The position numbers and the translations under genes were made by a program. A DNA stretch of 13,593 nt from an uncultured Gemmatimonadota bacterium (lineage in GTDB: Bacteria; Gemmatimonadota; Gemmatimonadetes; Gemmatimonadales; GWC2-71-9): positions 1-13,593 of the forward strand of contig CAMPKP010000092.1 in NCBI GenBank assembly GCA_946887295.1. Direction: 5' to 3'. Positions within the stretch are counted from its first letter, which is position 1. Every line of letters starts with the position of its first letter. Shown here piece after piece: positions 4,258 to 12,826 of this stretch. The notes beneath the pieces are model-generated. The model was not told the DNA's origin, made no database searches, and saw only the letters and a program-made list of their open reading frames with translations.

Positions 4258-7086
4258 ATGCTCTCGGTTCTCGAACGCCTGCGCGCCGCGCTGCGTCCCG
4301 GCCTCGTCGTGGAACACGAGATCGCGCGCGGGGGTATGGGGATGGTCTTCCTCGCCCGGGACACGCTGCTCGACCGCCTCGTCGCCATCAAGGTGCTGAA
4401 GCCGGAGCTGGCGACCGCCACCGCCGCCGAGCGCTTCCTCCGGGAAGCGCGCCACGCAGCCGGCCTCCGCCACCCCAACGTGGTGCAGGTCCACCACGCA
4501 GGCGAAGCCGACGGGCACCTCTACTTCACCATGGACTACATCCCCGGCGAGACGCTCGCGGCTCGCCTGGAACGGGGCCGCCTGACGCCCCGGGAAGTGG
4601 TCCGCCTCGGACTCGACCTCCTCGCCGCGCTCGGCGCCGCGCATCGCCAGGGCGTCATCCACCGCGACGTCAAGCCGTCCAACATCTTCCTCGCCCCCGG
4701 GCGCGCCCTGCTGGGAGATTTCGGGGTCGCCTACGCCCTCGACAGCAGTGCCACGGGCCTGACCCAGCCGGGTCAAGCGGTCGGCACCCTCGCCTACATC
4801 TCCCCGGAGCAGCTCCGGGATCTGCCGGTCACCGAGCGCACCGACCTCTACGCCGTCGGCCTGGTGCTGTACGAGGCCGCGACCGGCGGGCGCTGGCCGC
4901 CGGTCGCCGATCCCGCGCGGGGCGACTGGTCCGGCGTGCCCCGCCACCTGCGGGAGCCCCTGCGCCGGGCTCTCCAGGTGGAGCCCGGAGATCGCTGGCC
5001 CGACGTCGGCCGCTTCGCCGATGCGCTGGCCTCGGCGGAGCGGAGCGCGCGGGCGAGACCGCTGGTCGGCGCCGCGGCCGTCGCCGCAGTGGCGGGGCTC
5101 CTGCTCGCCGCATACGCCCTCCGGGGTCCGGTCCGGCCCGAGTCGGCGATGACGCGGGACCTGGCCGTGTTCCCGTTCGAGACGGCCGGATCCGCGGACA
5201 CCTCGCTCGGCCCACGGCTCGCCGCCCTGACGGGATGGTCCCTGGAGCAGGTGCAGGGGCTGACGCTCGCGCCGCGGCTGCTCGCCTCGCGCGCGTGGCG
5301 GGGGTCGGACCTGCCCGCCGGGAGCCGGCTCGCGGCGCTGACCGGGGCGCGGACCCGGAGCCGCTACGGCGCGTGGGCGGTCGTGCGTCCGCGCGGCGAC
5401 CGCCTGGAGGTGCGACTCAGCATCGTCGAAGCCACCGGAGAGCCGGCATTCGAGGGGACGGTGACCGGACCCGCCGGTGACCCTGCGGCGCTGGGCGATT
5501 CGATCGCGCGCGTCATCACCCGCGCGGTGTTCGCCCGCGTGGAGCCACAGGCGCGGAAGGCGGACGCGCTCTCGCGGGTGGAGCCGGCGGCCCTCGATGA
5601 GTTCCTGCTGGGCGAGGAGGCCTTCACCCACGACCTGTACCTCGCCGCGGAGCGACACTACGGGCGGGCCCTGGAGATCGACTCCACCTTCGTGCTGGCG
5701 GCCTGGAGGCTCGGCAACGCGCGCCGCTGGCTGCCTCTGCGCGACGGCTCGCCGTATCCGCCGGGCTTCTTCGAGCTGTTCCAGGGGCACCGCGACGACG
5801 TGCCTCCCGCCGACCGGCACCTGATCGAGGCGCAGTTCCAGCCCTCCGGCGCACCGCGCTTCGAGCGCTACGAGCGGGCCCTGGTGGTGGCGGGGGACGA
5901 CCCGTATGCCCCGCTGCTCTATGGCGACGAGCTGTTCCATCGCGGGCCGCTGGCCGGCCGCTCGCTGCGCGACGCCATCGGCATGCTGGAGCGCGCCGTG
6001 CGGACGGACTCGACCCAGGCCCCCGCGTGGGAGCACCTCGCCTGGGCGCTGATCCGGGTGGGAGACCGGGAGCGGGCCGGCCGGGTTCTCGAGCAGCTCG
6101 AGCGATGGGCGGCGCCCGCGGAGCAGGAGGAGATCCACCTCCCCACGTTCCTGCGCATCGCTTACGCCTTCCGGTTCGGAGACCCCGCGACGCGGGGCCA
6201 GGCGATGGGAGCACTTGGCCGATCTCCCGACGCGCTTGCCCTCGCCGCGCGCGGGGCGCTGTCGTTCGAGCTTCCCTCCGCGCAAGCTGCGCTCGGTGCG
6301 GCGCTCGCGGCATCCGGGGCCGGCCCGAAACAGCGCGCGAGCGGCTTCGTCGCCCGCGGTGTCGCCCTCGTTGCCCTCGGCCGGCCCGCCGCCGCCCAGC
6401 TCGCGTTCGACTCGGCGGCCGCGCTCTTCCCCCGTCCCCGGGAGGCGCGGCTCCAGGCCGCGGAGTGGAGAGTGATCCCGTCGGCGCTCGGTGTCGCGGG
6501 ATGGAGTGAGCGCGAGCGGGAGCGCGGCCGGGCGGATCTGCGGGCGATGCTCGGCGATTCGGCAGTCCACGCACGGGTGGCGTGGGCCCTCGCGCTGGAT
6601 GCCGGGAGTCGAGGAGACACCGCGGACGCAGGGCCCGAGGACGAAGGCCTCTCCTCGATGCTGGCGGGTCTCGGACATGCGGCACGCGGTGAGTGGCAGG
6701 CGGCACTCGCCGCGACGGAGCCGGCGCTGGCGCTCGATTCCGCGGGACATGCGCCGGACCCCTTCCTCCGCGCGGTGCTGCACCTGAAACGTGGGGAGTG
6801 GCTGGAGCGGGCGGGCCGGGCCGAGGACGCCGACCGCTCCTGGCTCTGGTACGAGAACCTCGACCTGGTAGGATGGCCGGACGCGGAGGCGCAGCCGGCC
6901 GAGGTGGACTGGGCGCTCGCCACTCACGCCCGCTCGCGCCGCGCGCGAGCGGCGCTGGCGAGCGGAGATCCGGCCGGCGGGTGCGCCCTTGCCGGAGCGG
7001 TGGCAGAGGCATGGTCGGAGGCGGAGCCGGCTGTCGCCGCCGTCGGCCGGGAGCTCGCTGCTGCCGCCAAGGCGTGTCCCCGGTGA
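4258..7086 (+). CDS. Membrane Ser/Thr protein kinase with TolB-like and TPR-like C-terminal region
   Basis: This 942-residue protein has an N-terminal kinase domain (about 15-262) with all key residues: glycine loop ARGGMGMV, AIKV with Lys45, Glu63, HRDVKPSN with Asp137, DFG (154-156), and GTLAYISPE ending at Glu184. One TM helix follows at about 268-290. Next is a TolB/FlgO-like segment beginning DLAVFPFE (301-308), with 'SLEQVQGLTL' near 328, that should lie outside the cytoplasm. From about 446 on come helical TPR-like repeats such as 'AAERHYGRALEIDSTFVLAAWRLG' split across 463-486. This plan is typical of Gemmatimonadota kinases. The external repeats may sense or bind envelope partners; the ligand is unknown. 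It is first in an operon and its stop overlaps the next start by 4 bp (GTGA 7083-7086). Confidence 0.9.
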   Translation: MLSVLERLRAALRPGLVVEHEIARGGMGMVFLARDTLLDRLVAIKVLKPELATATAAERFLREARHAAGLRHPNVVQVHHAGEADGHLYFTMDYIPGETLAARLERGRLTPREVVRLGLDLLAALGAAHRQGVIHRDVKPSNIFLAPGRALLGDFGVAYALDSSATGLTQPGQAVGTLAYISPEQLRDLPVTERTDLYAVGLVLYEAATGGRWPPVADPARGDWSGVPRHLREPLRRALQVEPGDRWPDVGRFADALASAERSARARPLVGAAAVAAVAGLLLAAYALRGPVRPESAMTRDLAVFPFETAGSADTSLGPRLAALTGWSLEQVQGLTLAPRLLASRAWRGSDLPAGSRLAALTGARTRSRYGAWAVVRPRGDRLEVRLSIVEATGEPAFEGTVTGPAGDPAALGDSIARVITRAVFARVEPQARKADALSRVEPAALDEFLLGEEAFTHDLYLAAERHYGRALEIDSTFVLAAWRLGNARRWLPLRDGSPYPPGFFELFQGHRDDVPPADRHLIEAQFQPSGAPRFERYERALVVAGDDPYAPLLYGDELFHRGPLAGRSLRDAIGMLERAVRTDSTQAPAWEHLAWALIRVGDRERAGRVLEQLERWAAPAEQEEIHLPTFLRIAYAFRFGDPATRGQAMGALGRSPDALALAARGALSFELPSAQAALGAALAASGAGPKQRASGFVARGVALVALGRPAAAQLAFDSAAALFPRPREARLQAAEWRVIPSALGVAGWSERERERGRADLRAMLGDSAVHARVAWALALDAGSRGDTADAGPEDEGLSSMLAGLGHAARGEWQAALAATEPALALDSAGHAPDPFLRAVLHLKRGEWLERAGRAEDADRSWLWYENLDLVGWPDAEAQPAEVDWALATHARSRRARAALASGDPAGGCALAGAVAEAWSEAEPAVAAVGRELAAAAKACPR

Positions 7087-9797
7087 GCGAGTCCGACCCG
7101 TACGCCCGCCTCCGAGCGGCGCTGAAGCACGAGTACCGGATCGAGGAGGTGCTCCGGGAAGCCGACGACGGCGCCGCGTATCTCGCCCGCGATCTCACGC
7201 TCGAGCGGCAGGTGCTGGTGAGAGCGCTCGACCCGGCCAGGGCCGGCGAGGCCCGCGGCGCCGAGTTCGCGCGCGAAGCCAGGGTGCTCGCCTCGCTGAG
7301 CCACCCGAGCATCCCCGCGATCCATCACGCCGGAACAACCGGGGACTTCCGCTTCATCGTCGTGGAGCACCTCGAGGGCCCGACGCTCGAGCGCAGGATG
7401 CGCGACGGCCGGCTGTCCCCCGACGAGGTGCTCCGCCTGGGCGTACAGATACTCGGGGCGCTGGAGACCGCCCATGCCGCCGGCATCATGCACACCGACG
7501 TCGTCTCCCGCAACGTGATCGCCGGCGAAGGGCGATACGTCCTGGACGGATTCGGCCGCGCCGCCACCGCGAGCCGTGAGATGGAGCTGGCGGACCTCAC
7601 GGCCGTGGGGCGCCTCCTCGGCGAGGCCGCGGGCGGGACGCTCCCCGGACCGCTCCGGGCGGCGGTGGAGCGGGCGCTCGATCGCTCCGCCGGGAATCCG
7701 AGTGCCGGCGGGTTCCGCGAGGCGCTCGAGGCGGTGACGCTCGACGCGGCGCGGCCGCGGCGTTGGAAGAAGGCCGCGATCGGCGCAGTGGTCGTCGCGG
7801 CAGCCGCGCTCGGAATCGGCGGGAGCCTGAACCGCCCGGGTCCGCCCGGGCCGGCTCCTCGTGAGCTGGCGGTGCTACCGCTGGAGGTGGACGGCGGGCA
7901 ACCTCTCGACCCTCTGGGGTCGAACCTGGCGCACCTGATCCAGCTCGACCTCGAGCAGGTGCCCGGCCTGGACCTCACGCCCAGGCGCCAGGTGGACCGG
8001 TGGTGGGAGACGCAGGACCGCGAGTCGCGGGCGGTCGAGGGCTCGAGCGCCACCCGGGAGCTCCGGGCCCACTGGGTCGCGCACGGACTGGTGGACCGCC
8101 GCCCCGGCGATGTGCTTCGAGTGCGACTCTCGCTGTACGACTCGTCCGGCGCCACTCGCGTCCTGCCGGAGGTGCGCGGCCCCGCGCGCGATCTCGCCGC
8201 GCTGGGCGACTCCATCGGTCTCCGGATCCTCAGCGTCGTCGCTCCCCGATTCGACCGGCTGTACCAGCCGGCTCCCGGTCTCTCGGGGGTTCCGCTGCCG
8301 GCGCTGAAGGCGTTCCTCCAGGGCGAAGCAGCCCTGGCCCGCGATGCGTGGGCGCTGGCCCAGCGCCACTACGAGATCGCCCTGGGCATCGACTCGACCT
8401 TCGCGCTCGCGGCCTGGCGGCGCGCCAACGTCATGCGCTGGCGGCGGCTTCCCGAGGAGGCGGATCTGGCCGCGGTATACCGTCGGCACGCCACTCGGCT
8501 CCGCGCCCGCGACCGGATGCTGATCCAGGCGCTGCTGGAGCCGGATCTCGCGACCCGCTTCGCCCGGCTCGACAGCGCGATCCAGCGACAGCCCGGCGAC
8601 GGCTACACCCGGCTGCTGCAGGCGGAGGAGCTGTTTCATCGCGGTCCCCTCGCCGGCCGGTCACTGGAGGAGGCGCTCGCAACCATGGCCGAGGCCGTGG
8701 GTCTCGATTCCTCCCTGGCGCTGGCGCACGATCACCTGGTGCTCGGCCACGTGCGGCTGGGAAACCAGCGGGAGGCTCGCACAGCGCTCGGCCTGCGCCG
8801 GCGCGTAGGCGGGGAGACGAGAGGGGCCGATCTCGATCCGCTGCCTTTCCTCGAGCTGATCTACGACGAGCGATTCGTGCCCTGGCGCGCGTGGGCGCGC
8901 TATCGCTACATCGCCTGGCGTCAGGACGCCAGGCAGCTCGACGGGATCCGGCGGGTCGCGCGACTGGGCACCTACTGGCTCGACCTGCCGAACACCCAGC
9001 TCCGCTACTGCGATCTCCTGCTCCGGGCCGGACGGCCGACGCCGGAGACGCACGCCACGGCCCACGAGGGGAAGGGACTGGCGTTGTTCGCCCTGGGCCG
9101 GCTCGACGAGGCGCTCGCCGAATTCGACTCGGCTGCCACGCTGTTCGACTCGCCCGAGGCGCGACTGCAGCAGGCTGAGTGGCGACTCGTTCCGCACGCG
9201 CTCGGCCTACCGGGGATCGACACAGCGGGCTGGGAGGCGAGGCTCGCGGCATTGGCCGAGGACTCCATTGTGGGCCGCCGGGCGGCCTGGGCACTGGCGG
9301 TGGCGCGGCTGGGCGCGGGAGACACGCTCGGCGCGCGAAGCTGGAGCGAGCATCTCCAGCCCCGCGATCCGCTCCGCGTCCTCATCGACGGCGGCGTGGC
9401 GGCGGCCCGCGGCGAGGTGGAGGCCGCGGTCGCCATGACCGATTCGGTACGCCTGGCGTTCTACGCAGCCCGCCTTCCCGACGTCTTCGCCGGCGCGGTG
9501 TTCCATCTCTACAGGGGCGACTGGTGGGAGGAGGCATCCCACCCCGACCGGGCGGATCGCGAGCGGCTGTGGTACGAGGCCTCGAACCTGGAGGGCTGGC
9601 CGGAAGGTCTCTCCCACGCCGGCGAGGTGGACGGCGCGCTCGCCTCCCTGGCGCGCTGGAAGCGAGCCCACTCGCTCGCCGGGGAGCAGGCCTGCGGCCA
9701 TCTCGCGCGTCTCCGCGAGCTGTGGTCCGACGCCGTGCCCGCGCTCCGCGCCCTGGCACATGATGCGGAGGGACTCGCCCGGGGCTGCCGGTCGTGA
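7083..9797 (+). CDS. Pseudokinase paralogue (degenerate kinase, TM, TolB-like and TPR-like regions)
   Basis: This 904-residue protein reads from GTG 7083, which overlaps the previous stop; AAGGCG lies 8 bp upstream. The frame is open much further upstream, but that part lies on top of the preceding gene. The whole plan copies the preceding kinase: kinase-like fold (10-220), TM helix (231-248), ELAVLPLEV TolB-like start (261-269), TPR-like repeats, and the shared decamer HRGPLAGRSL (519-528). The kinase part has lost catalysis. The glycine loop is READDGAAY, the VAIK Lys is Arg47, HRD is HTD (137-139) with the following Lys replaced by Val, DFG is GFG (156-158), and the stretch with GTxxYxxPE is missing (about 27 residues shorter). 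Asp139, Asn144 and Glu65 remain. It probably acts as a partner or scaffold for the active kinase; that is inference. Confidence 0.88.
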   Translation: MSESDPYARLRAALKHEYRIEEVLREADDGAAYLARDLTLERQVLVRALDPARAGEARGAEFAREARVLASLSHPSIPAIHHAGTTGDFRFIVVEHLEGPTLERRMRDGRLSPDEVLRLGVQILGALETAHAAGIMHTDVVSRNVIAGEGRYVLDGFGRAATASREMELADLTAVGRLLGEAAGGTLPGPLRAAVERALDRSAGNPSAGGFREALEAVTLDAARPRRWKKAAIGAVVVAAAALGIGGSLNRPGPPGPAPRELAVLPLEVDGGQPLDPLGSNLAHLIQLDLEQVPGLDLTPRRQVDRWWETQDRESRAVEGSSATRELRAHWVAHGLVDRRPGDVLRVRLSLYDSSGATRVLPEVRGPARDLAALGDSIGLRILSVVAPRFDRLYQPAPGLSGVPLPALKAFLQGEAALARDAWALAQRHYEIALGIDSTFALAAWRRANVMRWRRLPEEADLAAVYRRHATRLRARDRMLIQALLEPDLATRFARLDSAIQRQPGDGYTRLLQAEELFHRGPLAGRSLEEALATMAEAVGLDSSLALAHDHLVLGHVRLGNQREARTALGLRRRVGGETRGADLDPLPFLELIYDERFVPWRAWARYRYIAWRQDARQLDGIRRVARLGTYWLDLPNTQLRYCDLLLRAGRPTPETHATAHEGKGLALFALGRLDEALAEFDSAATLFDSPEARLQQAEWRLVPHALGLPGIDTAGWEARLAALAEDSIVGRRAAWALAVARLGAGDTLGARSWSEHLQPRDPLRVLIDGGVAAARGEVEAAVAMTDSVRLAFYAARLPDVFAGAVFHLYRGDWWEEASHPDRADRERLWYEASNLEGWPEGLSHAGEVDGALASLARWKRAHSLAGEQACGHLARLRELWSDAVPALRALAHDAEGLARGCRS

Positions 9798-11695
9798 TCG
9801 TCTGCCGTACGCTCGGCCCGGTGGAAGTGTCGCTGGACGGGGGCCTGGCGCCGGCCGAGCTGCACTGGAAAAAGAACCTCGCGCTGCTGCTGTATCTCGC
9901 ACGCTCTCCCCGGCGAGGGCGGGCGAGGGGACACCTGATCGGTCTGCTCTGGGCCGACAAGCCGCAGTCCGCGGCGCGGCACTCGCTCAACGAGGCGGTG
10001 CGGATCCTGCGCCGCTCGCTCGGTGAGTCCGGCGTCGACACCGAAGGCGGCCGGGTCCGACTCGCGCCCGATGCCATCCACCTCGACGTCGAGACGCTCG
10101 AGGAGTGCGCGCGCGAAGGGGCGTGGTGTCGCGCGGCGGCGCTCGTCGCCGGGGAGTTTCTCGAGGGGTTCGCGCTGCCCGGAGCGGCGGGCTTCGAGGA
10201 CTGGCTCGCGGACGAGCGCGCCACCTGGCGCAGCCGCTCGGTCGAGGCCCTGGTCCGGTGCGCGGAGCAGGTGCTGGCGTCGGGCCAGACCCGCGAGGCG
10301 ATCGCGCTGGCCCGACGAGCCGCGGCCCTCGATCCCACCTCCGACCTCGCCGCCTCGGCCCTGATCCGGACGCTGGCATTGAACGGCGAGCGGGCGGCGG
10401 CGCTGGAACACTACCAGACCTTCGCCGCGCGGCTGGAAGAGGAGCTGGGCGTCGAGCCGCAGCGGGAAACGGCGGCGCTGGTCGAGCGGGTGCGGCGCCA
10501 GAGACCCCCGCCGGCCTCCGGACGCCCGCCCGGCGAGCCGCCGGAGCCGCGGTTCCCGCTGGTGGCGAGAGAGCGGGAGCTGGCGCGCCTGCTGGAGGCT
10601 GCCGCCGGCTGTGTGCACCAGCGGCGCGCGACCGCGATCGTGCTGGAGGGCGACGCGGGTACCGGGAAGACCCGCCTGCTGGAGGAGCTGCTCGCGCGAC
10701 TGCGGCTCGACGGCGCGGTGGCCGCGGCGGTCCGGGCGGTCGAGGCCGACCGGGGCGACCCATGGAGCGGGATCCGAGCGCTCGCGCGAGGCGGACTGCT
10801 GGACGCGCGCGGACTGGGAGCGGCGCCGGCTCCGGCGCTCGCGGCCTTCGCCGACGAGCTTCCGGAGTGGACCGAGCGGTTCGGGGGCGCGGCCGGCGCG
10901 GTGCCGCACGCGCCGGGGAGGGCGCTGGGCGAGCTGCTGCGCAGCGCCGCCGAGGAGCAGCCGGTGCTCCTCGCGGTGGACGACGCCGAATGGCTCGACC
11001 GCGACTCGCTGCTCGCCCTAGAGGCCGTGCTGCGCGACCTCCCGGCGGCGCCCGTCGGCGTCATTCTCACCGCATCGAGACGATCGCCGTCTCCGGATGT
11101 CGAGCGAATCCGCGGCGCGATCGGCCGCGATCTGGTGGGTGCGGCCGTGTCGCTCGGCCCGCTCGACATCGCCGGCCTGCGGGAGCTGGCCAGGAGCATC
11201 CTGCCCAGCTTCGACGAGGTGGAGATCGACCGGGTGGCGCGGCGGGTGGGACCCGATTCGGCCGGCATTCCCCTGCTCGCGGTCGAGCTGCTCCGCGCCG
11301 TGGCGCTCGGCATGGACCTCGGCGTCACTTCGGGAGCCTGGCCGGAGCCGCTCAACACGCTGGACCAGACGCTCCCGGGCGACCTGCCCACGGCGGTGGT
11401 CGCCGCGATCCGGGTCGGGTTCCGGCGGCTCAGCCGGAAGGCGCGGGACGTCCTCGCCGCGGCGTCCGTGCTCGAAGATCGAGTCACGCCGGACCGCCTG
11501 GTGCGAGCGGTGGAGCTGCCGCGGGAGGACGTGAACGACGCGCTCGACGAGCTGGAATGGCACCGGTGGCTGGTGAGCGAGGCGCGGGGCTACGGGTTCG
11601 CCGCGCGCATCGTACGGCAGGTCGTCGCCCGCGACATGCTCACGCCGGGCCAGCGCCGCCGCATCGACGAACGGCTCCGCGACCCCTCGCCATGA
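9794..11695 (+). CDS. BTAD-domain transcriptional regulator with AAA ATPase module (SARP-like)
   Basis: This 633-residue protein opens MIVCRTLGPVEVSLDG, the usual start of SARP/BTAD regulators. A winged-helix OmpR-like part (about 1-90) includes HLIGLLWADKPQSAARHSLNEAVRILRR split across 47-74. The BTAD helical repeat region (about 95-235) ends in EELGVEPQRET. A proline-rich linker (238-252) leads to an AAA_16-type ATPase with P-loop GDAGTGKT (286-293) and Walker B LLAVDD (392-397). The C-terminal 150 residues look like a winged-helix/ATPase lid; no tetratricopeptide tail follows, so it is shorter than the large LuxR/MalT-type relatives. GTG 9794 overlaps the pseudokinase stop by 4 bp, so expression is coupled. 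The genomic link suggests it is the output or target of the kinase pair, a common pairing in Gemmatimonadota as I recall it. Target genes are unknown. Confidence 0.87.
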   Translation: MIVCRTLGPVEVSLDGGLAPAELHWKKNLALLLYLARSPRRGRARGHLIGLLWADKPQSAARHSLNEAVRILRRSLGESGVDTEGGRVRLAPDAIHLDVETLEECAREGAWCRAAALVAGEFLEGFALPGAAGFEDWLADERATWRSRSVEALVRCAEQVLASGQTREAIALARRAAALDPTSDLAASALIRTLALNGERAAALEHYQTFAARLEEELGVEPQRETAALVERVRRQRPPPASGRPPGEPPEPRFPLVARERELARLLEAAAGCVHQRRATAIVLEGDAGTGKTRLLEELLARLRLDGAVAAAVRAVEADRGDPWSGIRALARGGLLDARGLGAAPAPALAAFADELPEWTERFGGAAGAVPHAPGRALGELLRSAAEEQPVLLAVDDAEWLDRDSLLALEAVLRDLPAAPVGVILTASRRSPSPDVERIRGAIGRDLVGAAVSLGPLDIAGLRELARSILPSFDEVEIDRVARRVGPDSAGIPLLAVELLRAVALGMDLGVTSGAWPEPLNTLDQTLPGDLPTAVVAAIRVGFRRLSRKARDVLAAASVLEDRVTPDRLVRAVELPREDVNDALDELEWHRWLVSEARGYGFAARIVRQVVARDMLTPGQRRRIDERLRDPSP

Positions 11696-11696
11696 C

Positions 11697-11732
11697 CCGG
11701 CTACCTCGTATTCAGCCGCGCGACGAGGCCGG
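11697..11732. terminator. Imperfect hairpin at the convergent gene ends
   Basis: CCGG (11697-11700) and CCTCGT (11704-11709) pair with ACGAGG (11723-11728) and CCGG (11729-11732). This leaves a three-base bulge, which is exactly the stop codon of the minus-strand gene, and a 13-base loop. It lies at the junction where the BTAD and phosphatase/nuclease transcripts meet. No T-tract is present on either strand, so a terminator role is only possible. Confidence 0.25.
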
Positions 11733-12786
11733 CGTGGTCCGACGGCCAGAGCCGGTGGTCCGGCCCGGGGAGCCGATCGGCCGGAACGTCTCCCAGGCGG
11801 TCGATGCCGCCCTCGAGCCGGCCCTCGTGCTCGCCGTCTCGAACGAACACGTAGTCGATCCGCTGGTGGAAGTCCTGGGTGCGATTGGAAAGGTCGGGGA
11901 GATGACAGCAGGTGTACCCGCGGCTCCCCGGCCGGAGCCCCTCCCACACGTCGCTGAAGCCGGCGCCGACCAGCACCTGATGCATGGGAGAGCCGGGGAC
12001 GTCGTTCAGGTCTCCCATCAGGATGGCGGGCGTACCGGCCAGGGCCGCCGCCAGCTCCGCGGCCTGGGCGGCACGGAGCTGATCCAGGCCGGCCATCTCC
12101 CCGGCCTCGAAATGCGTGCCGGCGACCGTGTAGCTCCGCCCGCCGACCGTCACCCTCGCACTCACCCAACCCCGCGCGAGGGTCACGCCGGGCGCCACGT
12201 CACCCAGGTTGGCGGTGAAGCGCCGGGCATCGGTCTGCTGCACGTCGACCCTCGCGCCGTCGACCAGCATCGCGTCCTCGTCGATCAGGCTCACGCCGGG
12301 AAAGGGCGCCGCTTCGATGTTGCGCCCTCGGGCGGCGACCTCGTACCCGAGCCCGCGGGCGGACAGCTCGGCCAGGAGCACGGGCAGGAAGTCGAGGTGC
12401 ACCTCGATGCCCAATGGAGGAAGGCTGATGTCGACGATCGAGACCTCCTGGAGCGCGACCACGTGCGGCCGGGTCCGGGCGATCTCGCCGGCGATCGCCG
12501 CGGCGCGAGCGGGGTAGTCGGTCTGCTCCAGCGTGGCGATCGCGGCCAGCAGGGCAGCCTGGTCATCGCCGGGGTCCGGCGTGACGAGCGCTCCGATCAC
12601 GGCGTCGACGTCGGCGCCGACATAGAGATTGCGGGTCATCACGGTGAGGTCCGGACGAGCGACGTGCGAGGCTTCAGGGATCGGTTCGGGCTCGAACGGG
12701 CTCGGGGCTCCGTCGGACGACTCGTCCGAGCAGGCGGCGGCCAGGCACATGACGCCGGCCGCCAGCAGGGAGCGGGTAACTCGCAT
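11701..12786 (-). CDS. Endonuclease/exonuclease/phosphatase (EEP) family lipoprotein
   Basis: This 361-residue protein has the signal peptide MRVTRSLLAAGVMCLAAAC with probable lipidated Cys19, then a Ser/Pro/Glu-rich linker to about 42. The EEP fold follows with its metal and catalytic landmarks in order: TRNLYVGAD (Asn53), LQEV (Glu114), AGTHFE (His225), GDLND (Asp259, Asn261), RIDYVF (Asp311) and SDH (349-351). All are intact, so it should be an active Mg-dependent phosphodiesterase or phosphatase outside the cytoplasm. The substrate (nucleic acid, phospholipid or phosphorylated sugar) cannot be told. A TCCH motif (292-295) gives a vicinal cysteine pair. GGAGG at 12794-12798 lies 7 bp before the ATG. 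The gene converges on the kinase operon with a 5-bp gap and diverges from the S41 peptidase. Confidence 0.9.
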   Translation of the reverse strand: MRVTRSLLAAGVMCLAAACSDESSDGAPSPFEPEPIPEASHVARPDLTVMTRNLYVGADVDAVIGALVTPDPGDDQAALLAAIATLEQTDYPARAAAIAGEIARTRPHVVALQEVSIVDISLPPLGIEVHLDFLPVLLAELSARGLGYEVAARGRNIEAAPFPGVSLIDEDAMLVDGARVDVQQTDARRFTANLGDVAPGVTLARGWVSARVTVGGRSYTVAGTHFEAGEMAGLDQLRAAQAAELAAALAGTPAILMGDLNDVPGSPMHQVLVGAGFSDVWEGLRPGSRGYTCCHLPDLSNRTQDFHQRIDYVFVRDGEHEGRLEGGIDRLGDVPADRLPGPDHRLWPSDHAGLVARLNTR

Positions 12787-12793
12787 CGGGGAT

Positions 12794-12798
12794 CCTCC
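12794..12798 (-). promoter_or_regulatory. Shine-Dalgarno of the EEP lipoprotein
   Basis: The minus strand reads CCGGAGGATC around this site, with GGAGG seven bases before the ATG at 12784-12786. It supports the start that also gives a proper lipoprotein signal peptide. Confidence 0.75.
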
Positions 12799-12826
12799 GG
12801 TGGCTCGGTGTGCAGGGATCGAGGGC

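Noticed and set aside
4120..6927. A 935-codon open frame on the minus strand, antisense to most of the first operon kinase
   Set aside because: The translation is Arg/Gly/Pro-rich with no motif, and codon positions mirror the GC-rich third positions of the real gene. The plus strand has a full kinase with every catalytic motif. It is a shadow frame.
6693..7082. An N-terminal extension of the pseudokinase by 130 codons
   Set aside because: It lies inside the previous kinase gene and is low-complexity. The GTG at 7083 overlapping the stop, with MSESDPYARLRAAL after it, matches the start style of the paralogue.
5624..7312. A 562-codon minus-strand frame across the kinase/pseudokinase junction
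   Set aside because: Almost entirely Arg, Pro, Ala and Gly with no domain and no ribosome site. Shadow of the plus-strand genes.
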